NCBI GenBank assembly: GCA_900095095.1
Contig: FMBT01000593.1
Span: 1 to 40,284, forward strand
Reading direction: 5' to 3'
Length of the DNA stretch: 40,284 bases
DNA from: Fragilariopsis cylindrus CCMP1102
Lineage: Eukaryota > Bacillariophyta > Bacillariophyceae > Bacillariales > Bacillariaceae
Of the stretch, positions 1 to 8,463 are shown in pieces. The position numbers and the translations under genes were made by a program. Position 1 is the first letter of the stretch. Each line of letters starts with the position of its first letter. The notes under the pieces are model-generated. The model worked only from the letters and a program-made list of their open reading frames with translations. It did not search any database and was not told the origin of the DNA.

Positions 1-1287
1 TCTACCGGGACAAACGGTTTCGGTGAAGAAATTCTTGTGCTAGGAACAATTTCCGAAGCGTGCAAAAGTATCTTCGCTGATAAAAACAAAACCTCGTCAG
101 CACAATGCTTCCAGAACGCTATGCACTCCGAAGCAGTAGCCATGACGGATGAAGGGGGAAACATCGCAGCGGACAACTTGATCTTCAACGAACGCCAATT
201 CAACGCGGTCTTTGTTGTCAAATTGAAAAGTATGCAATTTATGAGAACAGCCCTTGCACACAACCGTTTGGACTTCGACGCTCAGATCACCATTTTAAAT
301 TTTCTTCCTGCCGACGAGGACAATCTAGCATTCCAGAAGATGTTACAATCTGACCGAACGGCCCAAGAGGAGGATCAGATGGAATGCGATATTACGAAAC
401 ATACTAAGCGGACCACCAATCTCTTCATCGACGGTTATCAGGTCGATCGTTTCCATCTTTACACCTGTATCGCAACATTCATGTGTTTTATCCGTGTTAT
501 GTTCGAGAATGGAAAAGAATCGCTAATCTACAAGGGATTTGAGAACCTACTCACATACGTCAAGAGTTCCGAAGGGGCCGGTTGGTTAACTTTGAATACT
601 CGTACCTATTCGAACACTATCCATCACTTGGTCTGCGAGTTACAAATACTGTTGGTAGGTGTCCAGAAATTTACATCCAACAACGATGCCCTTGTCCGAA
701 TGGTCAAGAACGATGCTGAAATTCCTGGTGCACATGCCAACCGCATCAAGTCAGTATGCGAAAAAATGCACTTTGTTTGGACACAACGATGCGTCGAACC
801 TGTCAGCACTTTCATCAACGCCCCAGAGACGTTTTCCTGGTTTCCTCTAATATCAGGAAGGAAGTTTACTATCAAACAACAGGACTATTCTGGCACACCG
901 ACACACCAGAAAGATGCGAAAAAGGGCGACGCACCTGCTTCGGGAAAGCCCAAAGGTGTCGCAAAGCACGATAAGCCTGTAAAGGACAATCCTAATCGTG
1001 CCGTCAAGACCAACGAGGTAATAGAGAAAGAGAAAAAGGGATGGCTCATGTACACTGGAACCAGCAAGAAATTACCTTCTTGCGGGGAATTCCATGAGGG
1101 AAAACGCCTATGCAATGGCTGGATCTATGTGGGACGTCACTGCGGTGCAGATGCATGCAATCGCATCCATGCCAACAGTTTCGACAAACTTACCCCGGAA
1201 TTCCAAGGAAGAGTCAGAACTTGGGTAAACGATAAGAAAAACAAAGTCCGATGGGCACCTGGAAGAGAACCCAAGAATAGTGAGTAA
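1..1287 (+). CDS. Gag-like protein of the YR retrotransposon (5' partial)
   Basis: The frame is open from base 1, so the true start lies upstream; the first in-window ATG is not decisive. At least 428 codons end with TAA at 1285-1287. The body (about 280 residues) is alpha-helical-looking with no domain I can name. It is followed by a Lys/Pro/Asp-rich linker (about 880-1040) and a cysteine/histidine cluster at 1111-1170 with spacing C-x9-C-x4-C-x3-H, that is CCCH zinc-finger spacing; one more Cys lies at 1081. Position in the element and a basic C-terminus with a zinc motif suggest a nucleocapsid-like role in packaging RNA; this is inference. The stop codon sits inside a strong 5' splice site (GTGAGTAA at 1280-1287), so an unspliced transcript would end Gag here and a spliced one could continue into Pol. 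Confidence 0.75.
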   Translation, partial: STGTNGFGEEILVLGTISEACKSIFADKNKTSSAQCFQNAMHSEAVAMTDEGGNIAADNLIFNERQFNAVFVVKLKSMQFMRTALAHNRLDFDAQITILNFLPADEDNLAFQKMLQSDRTAQEEDQMECDITKHTKRTTNLFIDGYQVDRFHLYTCIATFMCFIRVMFENGKESLIYKGFENLLTYVKSSEGAGWLTLNTRTYSNTIHHLVCELQILLVGVQKFTSNNDALVRMVKNDAEIPGAHANRIKSVCEKMHFVWTQRCVEPVSTFINAPETFSWFPLISGRKFTIKQQDYSGTPTHQKDAKKGDAPASGKPKGVAKHDKPVKDNPNRAVKTNEVIEKEKKGWLMYTGTSKKLPSCGEFHEGKRLCNGWIYVGRHCGADACNRIHANSFDKLTPEFQGRVRTWVNDKKNKVRWAPGREPKNSE

Positions 1288-1408
1288 ACAAAACCACGTT
1301 TCTTATGTCTACTATCCACGCCCACGAATCGAACAAATACACATTACATATAAGATTAACTAATTTTCGTTTAATTTACATACTCTTATTCTACATTCCC
1401 TTCACTAG
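1280..1408 (+). other. Predicted GT-AG intron joining Gag to Pol frame
   Basis: The donor GTGAGTAA begins at 1280. An acceptor TTCACTAG ends at 1408 after a pyrimidine-rich stretch, with a branch-like TTAACTAA near 1355-1363. Removing these 129 nt joins codon position 1 (base 1279) to positions 2-3 (1409-1410) and leaves one open frame from Gag through 2540 in Pol, skipping the stops at 1285, 1351, 1357 and 1372. A second acceptor, CTGCAG ending at 1430, would give a short out-of-frame Gag tail ending near 1502. Splicing is predicted from consensus and phase only. Confidence 0.5.
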
Positions 1409-4400
1409 CACTTATTTCACCTATCTGCAGAGAGCCAAACACCAGCACGCTCGATGCCTGTTTTCTTGGTGCTTTCTCAAGCAACAAGGTACTCCAACCA
1501 ATAATCCCTATTGATCCAGTGGTACCACTCGAGTGCGATCCTAGTAGTCCTCTATTTAAAATAGCGAGCAAAACAATCAATGAACGATCGCCTGCCTTTA
1601 CCGAAGAATTCCTTCCAAAAGCAAACGTTGAGTCTCATCGTCATCCCAACCAAAGTCCGTTCGTGAACGCTGGACCTCCTGCCTCGTTCTCAACCAACGA
1701 ACTACATAATTGGGCCAAAAGCCTGCCGGAGGGAGTCAAACAACCCTTATTCGACATAAATGGTAAGAATACAAAGAGTATGCGACATAAAAATATTTCG
1801 TTTACTAGTGAATATCGTTTTCGCCATATTATCCCTTTCTTGTATTTAGGCGAATTCCTTGACAAGGAAAGCCAGAAGAACCTCGAAGAAGTTTCGTTCC
1901 TAGCGAAACAGTTTTCAGAACTACAATCCGAGTACGGTTCGGTCGATACGGAACCTATTCGCGGATTTGAAAACTACAAAGATTTCCGAGACGAAACAGA
2001 ACTCAACAAGCATCGCATCCGTCTCCATTCGGCAGCTCTGCTACAACATAGCTGCGATGTTGAGAAATTGGTATATTACCTCGGTGGCCCACACGTTGGG
2101 GCAAACCGGAATGTACCAAAAATCCTCCAAGATTTAAAGAAAGGGGTACAACCAGAAATCCTAGCCGAAATCAAGCGTGTCTTCGAGCACGGTTCGCCAA
2201 GGCATATTAATGCCACCAATACTGAACAGAACTTGAAAGATTACTACCAATACGGCAACCACGAATCCGTTAACGATAATGAAGACGAAGTTGAGAAAGT
2301 ACTTCTAAAGGATCACCGAAGAGGTAACACTTTACTCGTCGATCCAAGACTATTCGCGTACATCCCGAACAGTCATCTTTCTCCACAAGGACTTGCAGAC
2401 CTTTTTAATCTATGGAAAGAGGCCCGCCACATATCCGATTGCTCACATCGCGTACACCCGGAATCGATGTCAATCAATGATTGGACCAACAAAAAGAACG
2501 AACCTCCAGTCTACTTTGCTGGAAGTTTCGTTCGATTTCTGCCAGTGGATATACAACCTAAGGATTTCATATCCAAAGCGACGTATCCTCCTTGGCGACG
2601 ACGATATGACGAATGCTTTCAGATTCATCAAAAACAATCCGTCTTACAGTTGCCATGAATGGCTTCATGGCGAATGGCATCTCGGGTTCTCTACAGGACA
2701 ATGCTTCGGCGCCTGTTTTTCTCCACCGAATTTGACCAAGGAGCAAAAGGACGGCAGCAACAAGCAAGCTATCTCTGGGAGAAAGAACCAGAACGTACTT
2801 TAGCTAGAGCAGTGGACCATACAAGCCGAATGGTCTTTGAAGAATGCACCTCGACGGAATCATTCACACAAGCATCAAAGGACGCCTCAACACGGGCGTG
2901 TTTCGGAATAACGGATCGCGGAAACCACCGGAATTTCCTATGCAAGTAGATGATTGCATGTATGCTGACGTCGAAGAATATTTCAAACTGACTGCAGCAT
3001 CTAGCATCATGTCTCTTGAGGACGTTTTTGGAGTAGACCATCCGTGCCAGGAGAAGGCCCTATCACAAAAGAAGTTCAATCCATTGTACAACGAAGAACG
3101 ACTCACCGTCGGACACGAAGTGCAATCGCGTAGAATGGTAGTCGTCGTTTCAGTACGACGACGTGCTAAGGTCATAGCATATCTGACCGATGAAGGGTGG
3201 ACAGTAGTAGGTTCACTTAAATCAATCAGAGAAGCATGCACCGTCTTGGGTTTAATTGGCTCAGCAGCAGAATATAATCCTTGGGCTCGAAGCCCAATTA
3301 TTCATACTGCAGAACCTCGTAAGAGAGGAACTGGCAATACGATACAAAAAAGCGAAAATCGATCAACGACTTAAAAAGCTAATCGATAATAAAGTACGTC
3401 GATTGCCCACCACCATGAGGCATCGGATGGAAAGCATCGTTGCAACAGAATATGCTGCCTACATGTACCGTAACGGAATCTATTTTGCACTCAGTGAACC
3501 AATAACTAAGTGTGTCATGATTATCATACGCAGTCTAGCAGATAAGCGATGGGAATGTCCCATAGGACATATTATTCCTAGAATGCCGACTTGGACAACA
3601 TCGGGCGATGCATCTGATTTAGCCCTATCCGTATACATCAAGCAAGCCAAAGTTTTTGTTTGGTACCATTCGGCAAAGACCTTTTCTCACGAATCAAAGG
3701 CCTAGGAAAAGACAAAGAAGTCTTCATTAATAGCCTCGAGTACATCGCGCTCCAGCTGGCTCATATCATCATCAACGAAATCTACGACGAAAATCCGTCG
3801 GCGTTTCCTCCTTCACCAACGCACTTGGCGTTAGGCGACAATACGCCATCGGTTTCGTGGCTCAACCACCACAGTACAGCTTCTACAATGGGACAAAACC
3901 AAATCCGATTGACTGCAGAGTATTCCATCGATGCCAATGTCAAATCGTATGCGGAACATTTGCAAGGAATCAAGAACGAAATGGGAGATACAATTTCGCG
4001 TCCTCACGAACTCTTTACTCCAAAACTAACAACAATTTATGATGTCCCTTTCTCTACACTCGTTAAACAGGTCTGTCAGAAACTTCCAATTCTGCGATCC
4101 TATCGGGTTTTCCTCTTGAGTCCAGAGCTCTTCTCAGTCCTGAGCTCATCATTGTTAAAAAATGTGAGATGGGAGCGTCCACAAAAGCCACAGAGAAACG
4201 GACAGCTTGTACCCGTCGATGCCATTTTATCTACTGGTGCACAATCCGAGGTGTCTACGACTCAATATTTCCTCTAATCACACTCACCGATACGTCTCTG
4301 GTCTACCTCCTAGCCTGTTACACAGCTTTCCTGGCACAGGACATGCGATCGGCTTGAAAAGTATCAAATCGGGAACAGTCGATGCATATCTTCTTACTAT

Positions 4401-5315
4401 CAAGAAGTTTTTAAAAACTTCGACGAAATAAGTGATCGGGACGCTCGTATGTTTACCGGGACCGCTGTTATTGCACCCCCGATCAAAAAGGTCATTGATG
4501 AAATGAAGCGGTTTGAAAAACAACCGAACCGAAGAGAGCCTTGGACATTACAACTTCAAGCCAGATTATACAAAGAATCGCAGGATGAACCTGCTGATAG
4601 CCTAACTAAAGTAGGATTCCAGTGGTTTAGCTGCGTTCTCCCAGCAGGTTGCCGACGCATCGAATGGTGCCAACCGTATGCTAGCCGGGATCCCACCAAA
4701 GAACCAGAACTCAACATTCGAAACGAAACGTATGCATTCTGTGTTGATGATGTCCAGTTCCTTGGAATAGGACAGAGACGCTTTACAACGCCATATGCAA
4801 TACAAAATCGTGATGAGGTGTACTTCGTGGAACTCACTTTCAGAGTGCAGAAAAACGGAAAGAACGGAGAAGTAAAGCGCTTTGCACGTAACTATAGATC
4901 ACCGTTCATGGATCAAATCACCCATTGGATAACCATTCTCGAACGCTTCTCCCGTTTGGTTGGATTAGAAGATAAGACACGCCCTCTTGCAATTTATTAT
5001 GACTATGCCAAGGGGAAAGTGTTGAACATCTGTTCCGACGATTCAAAAAGTATTTTACAGAACATCGTCCGCCTTGAATACGGCATAACCGATCCCAAGG
5101 AACTTAGCAAATGGACGAATCATTCTATTCGAGTAGGAATGGCATGTATTCTCCAATCGCAAGGGAAATCGGGGGACTATATCCAGCGAGCACTAAGATG
5201 GTGCAGCGAATCATGGAAATTATACACTCGAAACCTTTGGAGCGAATCGATTGATCTGTCAAATACAATGTCAAATGAATTGGAAACTGTTACACAACTA
5301 TTGGATGCATATTAA
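1409..5315 (+). CDS. Pol: reverse transcriptase, RNase H and tyrosine recombinase (frame-broken)
   Basis: No ATG opens this region; it probably follows Gag by splicing. The RT has motif A with DDMTNAFR (about 2596-2621), motif B with FGACFSPPN (about 2705-2731) and motif C with QVDDCMYAD (2943-2969). RNase H follows with GDASDLAL (about 3604), LGDNTPSVSWLN (about 3831-3866) and GDTISR (ending about 4001). The YR N-terminal helical domain lies at about 4280-4440 (SGTVDAYL), and its catalytic domain has Arg in AGCRRIEW (4644-4667), Lys in RVQKNGKNGE, HSIR (5121-5132), Trp in RWCSES and the Tyr nucleophile at 5223-5225. So the R-K-H-R-W-Y set is complete. The frame changes eight times, near 2540, 2733, 2843, 3290, 3657, 4270, 4352 and 4405, each at or beside a short homopolymer and each equivalent to a one-base indel. 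From 4449 on it is intact. As sequenced it would not give one polyprotein. Confidence 0.85.
1763..1849 (+). other. Predicted 87-nt in-frame intron in Pol
   Basis: GTAAGA begins at 1763 and TATTTAG ends at 1849. The segment is a multiple of three with no stop, so it also reads through as 29 residues, but those residues are AT-rich and atypical, and the flanking text joins smoothly (FDIN to GEFLDKESQ). Either a true small intron or a retained insert. Confidence 0.45.
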
Positions 5316-5829
5316 TCAATCGTTCCAATACATACCGTACCAATTGCATATTACGAACGCTCTCTAAAAATAAATAATACTAATATATACGCCTCTCAAA
5401 TTTACCAACTGTCGGATCGCCAAATGCGAAAGCCGTTGATCCGACCGTTTTTTTCTAGTCGTAAAAATTTGAATATTGCGCGCATAACCGCGCATCCAGA
5501 ATCGCGATGTCAACAACTGACACACATTTTACATTTGACCACAACTGACAATTTTCAGCATAACATCATATACTCCTATCGATGCAATTCGAAACGGAAT
5601 CATCACGTTAGCTAAAAAGCGTTTCTCTTTCGTCGTTTCTATTATTCGTAACCAACATACAGAACCATGCTATAGTAACCAGCATACATCGGCAACGATG
5701 TACAAAACTTTCAATATTTCACTTTTCCACACAAACGTTCTGTCCATAACGTACACATAAATTCAAAAACTCGACAAATCAATCCCCGAGTTCAAATACA
5801 CACTAACGATTACAACAAATATTCACACA
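5316..5829. other. Non-coding spacer between YR and the third ORF
   Basis: About 510 bases, AT-rich, with no credible ORF (one 63-codon frame at 5424-5615 looks random). It probably holds the 3' end of the Gag-Pol transcript and the 5' leader or promoter of the downstream ORF. I see no clear TATA box or repeat. Confidence 0.4.
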
Positions 5830-6942
5830 ATGGCTTCTGATTCACCACCATCGTACGCGACGATGCTTTCGGGACTACCCAAACCAGTACGCGTTCAATT
5901 AACGGAAGATTATCATCTCCGAATCCAAATAGCATGGATCGACCATATCAACACTAGAAACGTTGCTGGTCATGCAGTGGGCGCAACGCCAAGTGATGTG
6001 ACCAATACCACTGTACCAGATGCAGCAGCGGCAACAGTGGCAACGCCATCAGCACTTACTGTGATTATTCCCGAATCCGCATCTACGACAATCGTTGGAG
6101 AATCGCCGATTAACAAACGTAAGGGACTTGAACAAACGGAACTGTTCACTGATGAAATGGAAACTGAAGAATCTCCTACCGGACTAGGAAAAACTACAGA
6201 AGAAGCCATCAACGTCGACTCACTGATCGTAAAGTCACCAACTCGTCCAAAGAAAGACCATGGAATTACGATTATCACCGGCCATGAAGAGATTAATTAT
6301 CACTTCACCAAAGCGTCACGATCTCTAAATGCCGTTATTAAAGTCGTTGTGTACAAGGATGAAGCCGAAACGGCTCCTACGAAGTACCTCAACGGATTAC
6401 AGCTTTTAACTACGGTTCTCCTCATGACAAATGCTTCGCAAGAAGTTATGGATAAAATTGGAGTCGATAGAATCAATAAGGAGATTCCCAACATCGGAAG
6501 CCGTAAAGACATGATTACACACGACGTCATAGGTTTCCTCACCAAGAACGGCACCCAACTTACTGAATTTCCGGAGACGGAAACGTACGAATCCATCTTG
6601 ACAATGGAGCACGATAGCCCGATCATCATCGAGTATGCAGTAACCAAACACGAACATGATAGCGCATTCCTACCAGTTAAAGGCTGGCTCCAGTTTTGCC
6701 TATACTTCAGGAATCAACAACTAATTATTCCTTTCAACTCATCTGCTAATGGACTGGTCCTTGGAGGCCATTTCATGAAAAAGAAATGGGAACCGAAGTT
6801 TACATTCGAACATTATTGTACAAACAACCTGCACAATAAGATCAGCCCTGTCTATAGAACCGATGGAAACACTGGCAAACTGATCCGTAAATTACTGTTC
6901 TCCAGCGCATGGTCTATCACCATGCCTGCAAAACAAAAATAG
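5830..6942 (+). CDS. Element-borne ORF of unknown function (370 aa)
   Basis: Starts with ATG at 5830 and is intact to 6942. Residues 1-45 are Pro/Ser-rich then amphipathic; about 50-150 is a low-complexity Ala/Thr/Val/Glu region with a possible basic patch (NKRKG). From about 150 to the end it looks like one folded alpha/beta domain: alternating beta segments such as GITIITGHEEINYHF and VIKVVVYK, then helices and a basic C-terminus ending in PAKQK. There is no signal peptide, membrane segment, zinc motif or known catalytic motif. It lies between YR and the terminal repeats, in the same orientation and inside the element. Some Ngaro elements carry an extra ORF here, described as hydrolase-like, but I see no GDSL or GxSxG motif, so I do not assign that function. 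It could be a second structural or RNA-binding protein. Being intact while Pol is broken is notable. Confidence 0.8.
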   Translation: MASDSPPSYATMLSGLPKPVRVQLTEDYHLRIQIAWIDHINTRNVAGHAVGATPSDVTNTTVPDAAAATVATPSALTVIIPESASTTIVGESPINKRKGLEQTELFTDEMETEESPTGLGKTTEEAINVDSLIVKSPTRPKKDHGITIITGHEEINYHFTKASRSLNAVIKVVVYKDEAETAPTKYLNGLQLLTTVLLMTNASQEVMDKIGVDRINKEIPNIGSRKDMITHDVIGFLTKNGTQLTEFPETETYESILTMEHDSPIIIEYAVTKHEHDSAFLPVKGWLQFCLYFRNQQLIIPFNSSANGLVLGGHFMKKKWEPKFTFEHYCTNNLHNKISPVYRTDGNTGKLIRKLLFSSAWSITMPAKQK

Positions 6943-7291
6943 GAGATAAAATCCTTCGATACATTTACACCCATTTGTGAGCGCGGATCCTCCGACAGAC
7001 TCACTATACAATAATAATACATACAATCCGTGAGAGTATACATATATACATCCCACTATACTACAAATGGCATCATCTATACCCGATTATGCCGACTAAC
7101 ATACAACAAAGTATAATACTAACTATATAATAATTTCAAAAAAAAAACAAAAAAAAACTTTCTTTTCTTTTCTTTTTTATCCGGCTGGCCTGCCACTATA
7201 TTTACATGGCGGCTACGAACTCACCGATTACTGGTACAAACACCATCAACCGACTCATTATAGTCGCAGCCCATTAGTGGCGGTGTTAGGA
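6943..7291. other. 3' non-coding region of the element
   Basis: About 350 bases with no ORF. It contains an A-rich run followed by a pyrimidine run at about 7138-7180 and no other structure I can name. Likely the 3' untranslated region of the third ORF. Confidence 0.4.
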
Positions 7292-7544
7292 GCATCGCGC
7301 TTCCTGCAACGATCGCAATTTCGGGATCCCCAAACCCGAATACCGAAATGCAATCTCTACAGTAATCACTCACTATCTCTCTAGCAGCTTAGTTAACCTG
7401 CCAATCACTCCTATGTACTAAACATAGTATTCATAGGACCATAGGTAGATCACATAGCTAGAAATAGTGCCTCCAGCACATGCCATGCATTCTGTAGGAG
7501 CAGACCAGCCGAGACGGCGCACGTGAATTGGGCGAAGTAGATTC
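7292..7544 (+). repeat. Split direct repeat, copy B1
   Basis: 253 bases identical to 7896-8148 except for one base (G at 7311, A at 7915), with constant offset 604 and no gaps. It contains short inverted repeats: CTATG/CATAG at 7411-7415 and 7423-7427, and CCTATG/CATAGG at 7410-7415 and 7432-7437, which could be recombinase-related. In PAT/Ngaro elements B1 is the internal copy that abuts A2. Confidence 0.9.
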
Positions 7545-7895
7545 TCCAGTGCAAGACTCCAGGCAACAGGCAACGGAAGGACAATCACAGTCCGTCCGTT
7601 TACCCCGAACCACGCTTGAAGATTCGCGCCGTTACCAACGAAGCATACTAGTAGGATACGTAGATAAGATTCGTAGGTAGAGTAAGGCAGTACCCTTAAG
7701 GTACAGGATATGACGATCCGGCAAAGCAGAATCGCCAAGAGAGGAAGGATAGGGAAATCAGACGACGGAACGTAAACTCACTCGTTCCATTGTTTCTTCT
7801 GATGTCTGTTTCCATGGGTTGCGATTCCTATCAAGCTAATCTAGCTAACAGGATCTCACCATGGGATTTTTCTTTTTCCCACCCACCCACACCTC
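7545..7895 (+). repeat. Putative A2 repeat between the two B copies
   Basis: 351 bases enclosed by B1 and B2. In a split-direct-repeat element this block should equal the A1 repeat at the 5' end, which lies left of the window, so identity as A2 is inferred from position. It has no credible gene: the reading frame on the other strand that spans the B1/A2 border lacks support. The B1/A2 junction would be the sequence formed when the element circularises. Confidence 0.6.
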
Positions 7896-8148
7896 GCATC
7901 GCGCTTCCTGCAACAATCGCAATTTCGGGATCCCCAAACCCGAATACCGAAATGCAATCTCTACAGTAATCACTCACTATCTCTCTAGCAGCTTAGTTAA
8001 CCTGCCAATCACTCCTATGTACTAAACATAGTATTCATAGGACCATAGGTAGATCACATAGCTAGAAATAGTGCCTCCAGCACATGCCATGCATTCTGTA
8101 GGAGCAGACCAGCCGAGACGGCGCACGTGAATTGGGCGAAGTAGATTC
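7896..8148 (+). repeat. Split direct repeat, copy B2 (right end of element)
   Basis: Second copy of the 253-base repeat, 252 of 253 bases identical to B1. After 8148 the two copies diverge completely, which sets the right boundary of the retrotransposon. The bases just outside form an imperfect CTATCATCATC repeat. Confidence 0.88.
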
Positions 8149-8463
8149 CTATCATCTATCATCATCTATCATCATCTGACTTGCTACGATCGCAATTATT
8201 TATTTGTATCCATCTTTCAATCTTCAATTTATTTTAATTCAGGGTCATAAATTATTACCCCTGTTTTAATTTTAGTGATTATGAGTCCCGTTATAAAAAT
8301 TAATCACGAAGGGCAATATACGGTACAGTGTATTGAAAAAAACAACGATCTTGAGATTTCGATAATTCAACCGCGAAAAAAAATCTTGCTGCGAAAAGCA
8401 CTACTACGAAGCGAAGGGTAGCATTGTGATAGTGTGTGTGCAAGCCGAACAATTGCAACAAAA
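8149..8463. other. Spacer between retrotransposon and chalcone-isomerase-like gene
   Basis: AT-rich, beginning with ATC-type simple repeats (8149-8180). No ORF. It probably holds the promoter or leader of the next gene; the retrotransposon insertion ends only about 315 bases before the first ATG, so it may lie in the promoter. Confidence 0.4.

Larger units (their letters stand above)
1..8148 (+). mobile_element. Ngaro/PAT-like tyrosine-recombinase retrotransposon, left end outside window
   Basis: The order Gag-like ORF, RT, RNase H, YR, extra ORF, then B1-A2-B2 repeats is seen directly. YR retrotransposons (DIRS, PAT, Ngaro) integrate by a tyrosine recombinase instead of a DDE integrase and lack an aspartic protease; neither a protease nor a DDE integrase is recognisable here. 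Split direct repeats instead of inverted terminal repeats point to PAT or Ngaro. The space between RNase H (ends about 4001) and YR (begins about 4280) is too small for the methyltransferase domain of DIRS and PAT, which favours Ngaro. The two B repeats differ at one of 253 positions, so the insertion should be recent. The A1 repeat and the start of Gag lie left of the window. The right boundary at 8148 is where the two B copies stop matching; the host side is a CTATCATC-type simple repeat. Family confidence is high, subfamily moderate. Confidence 0.88.

Noticed and set aside
1280..1502. Use of the CTGCAG acceptor at 1430 as the main Gag-Pol junction
   Set aside because: It leads out of the Pol frame and stops near 1502; kept only as a possible alternative splice.
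2530..4450. Programmed frameshifting as the reason for the many frame changes in Pol
   Set aside because: Eight sites with both +1 and -1 directions, no shared slippery heptamer, and the same type of break in unrelated host genes; indels explain it better.
7418..7738. 106-codon minus-strand frame across the B1/A2 junction
   Set aside because: Half of it lies in the repeat, where copy B2 cannot continue it, and the residues show no protein character.
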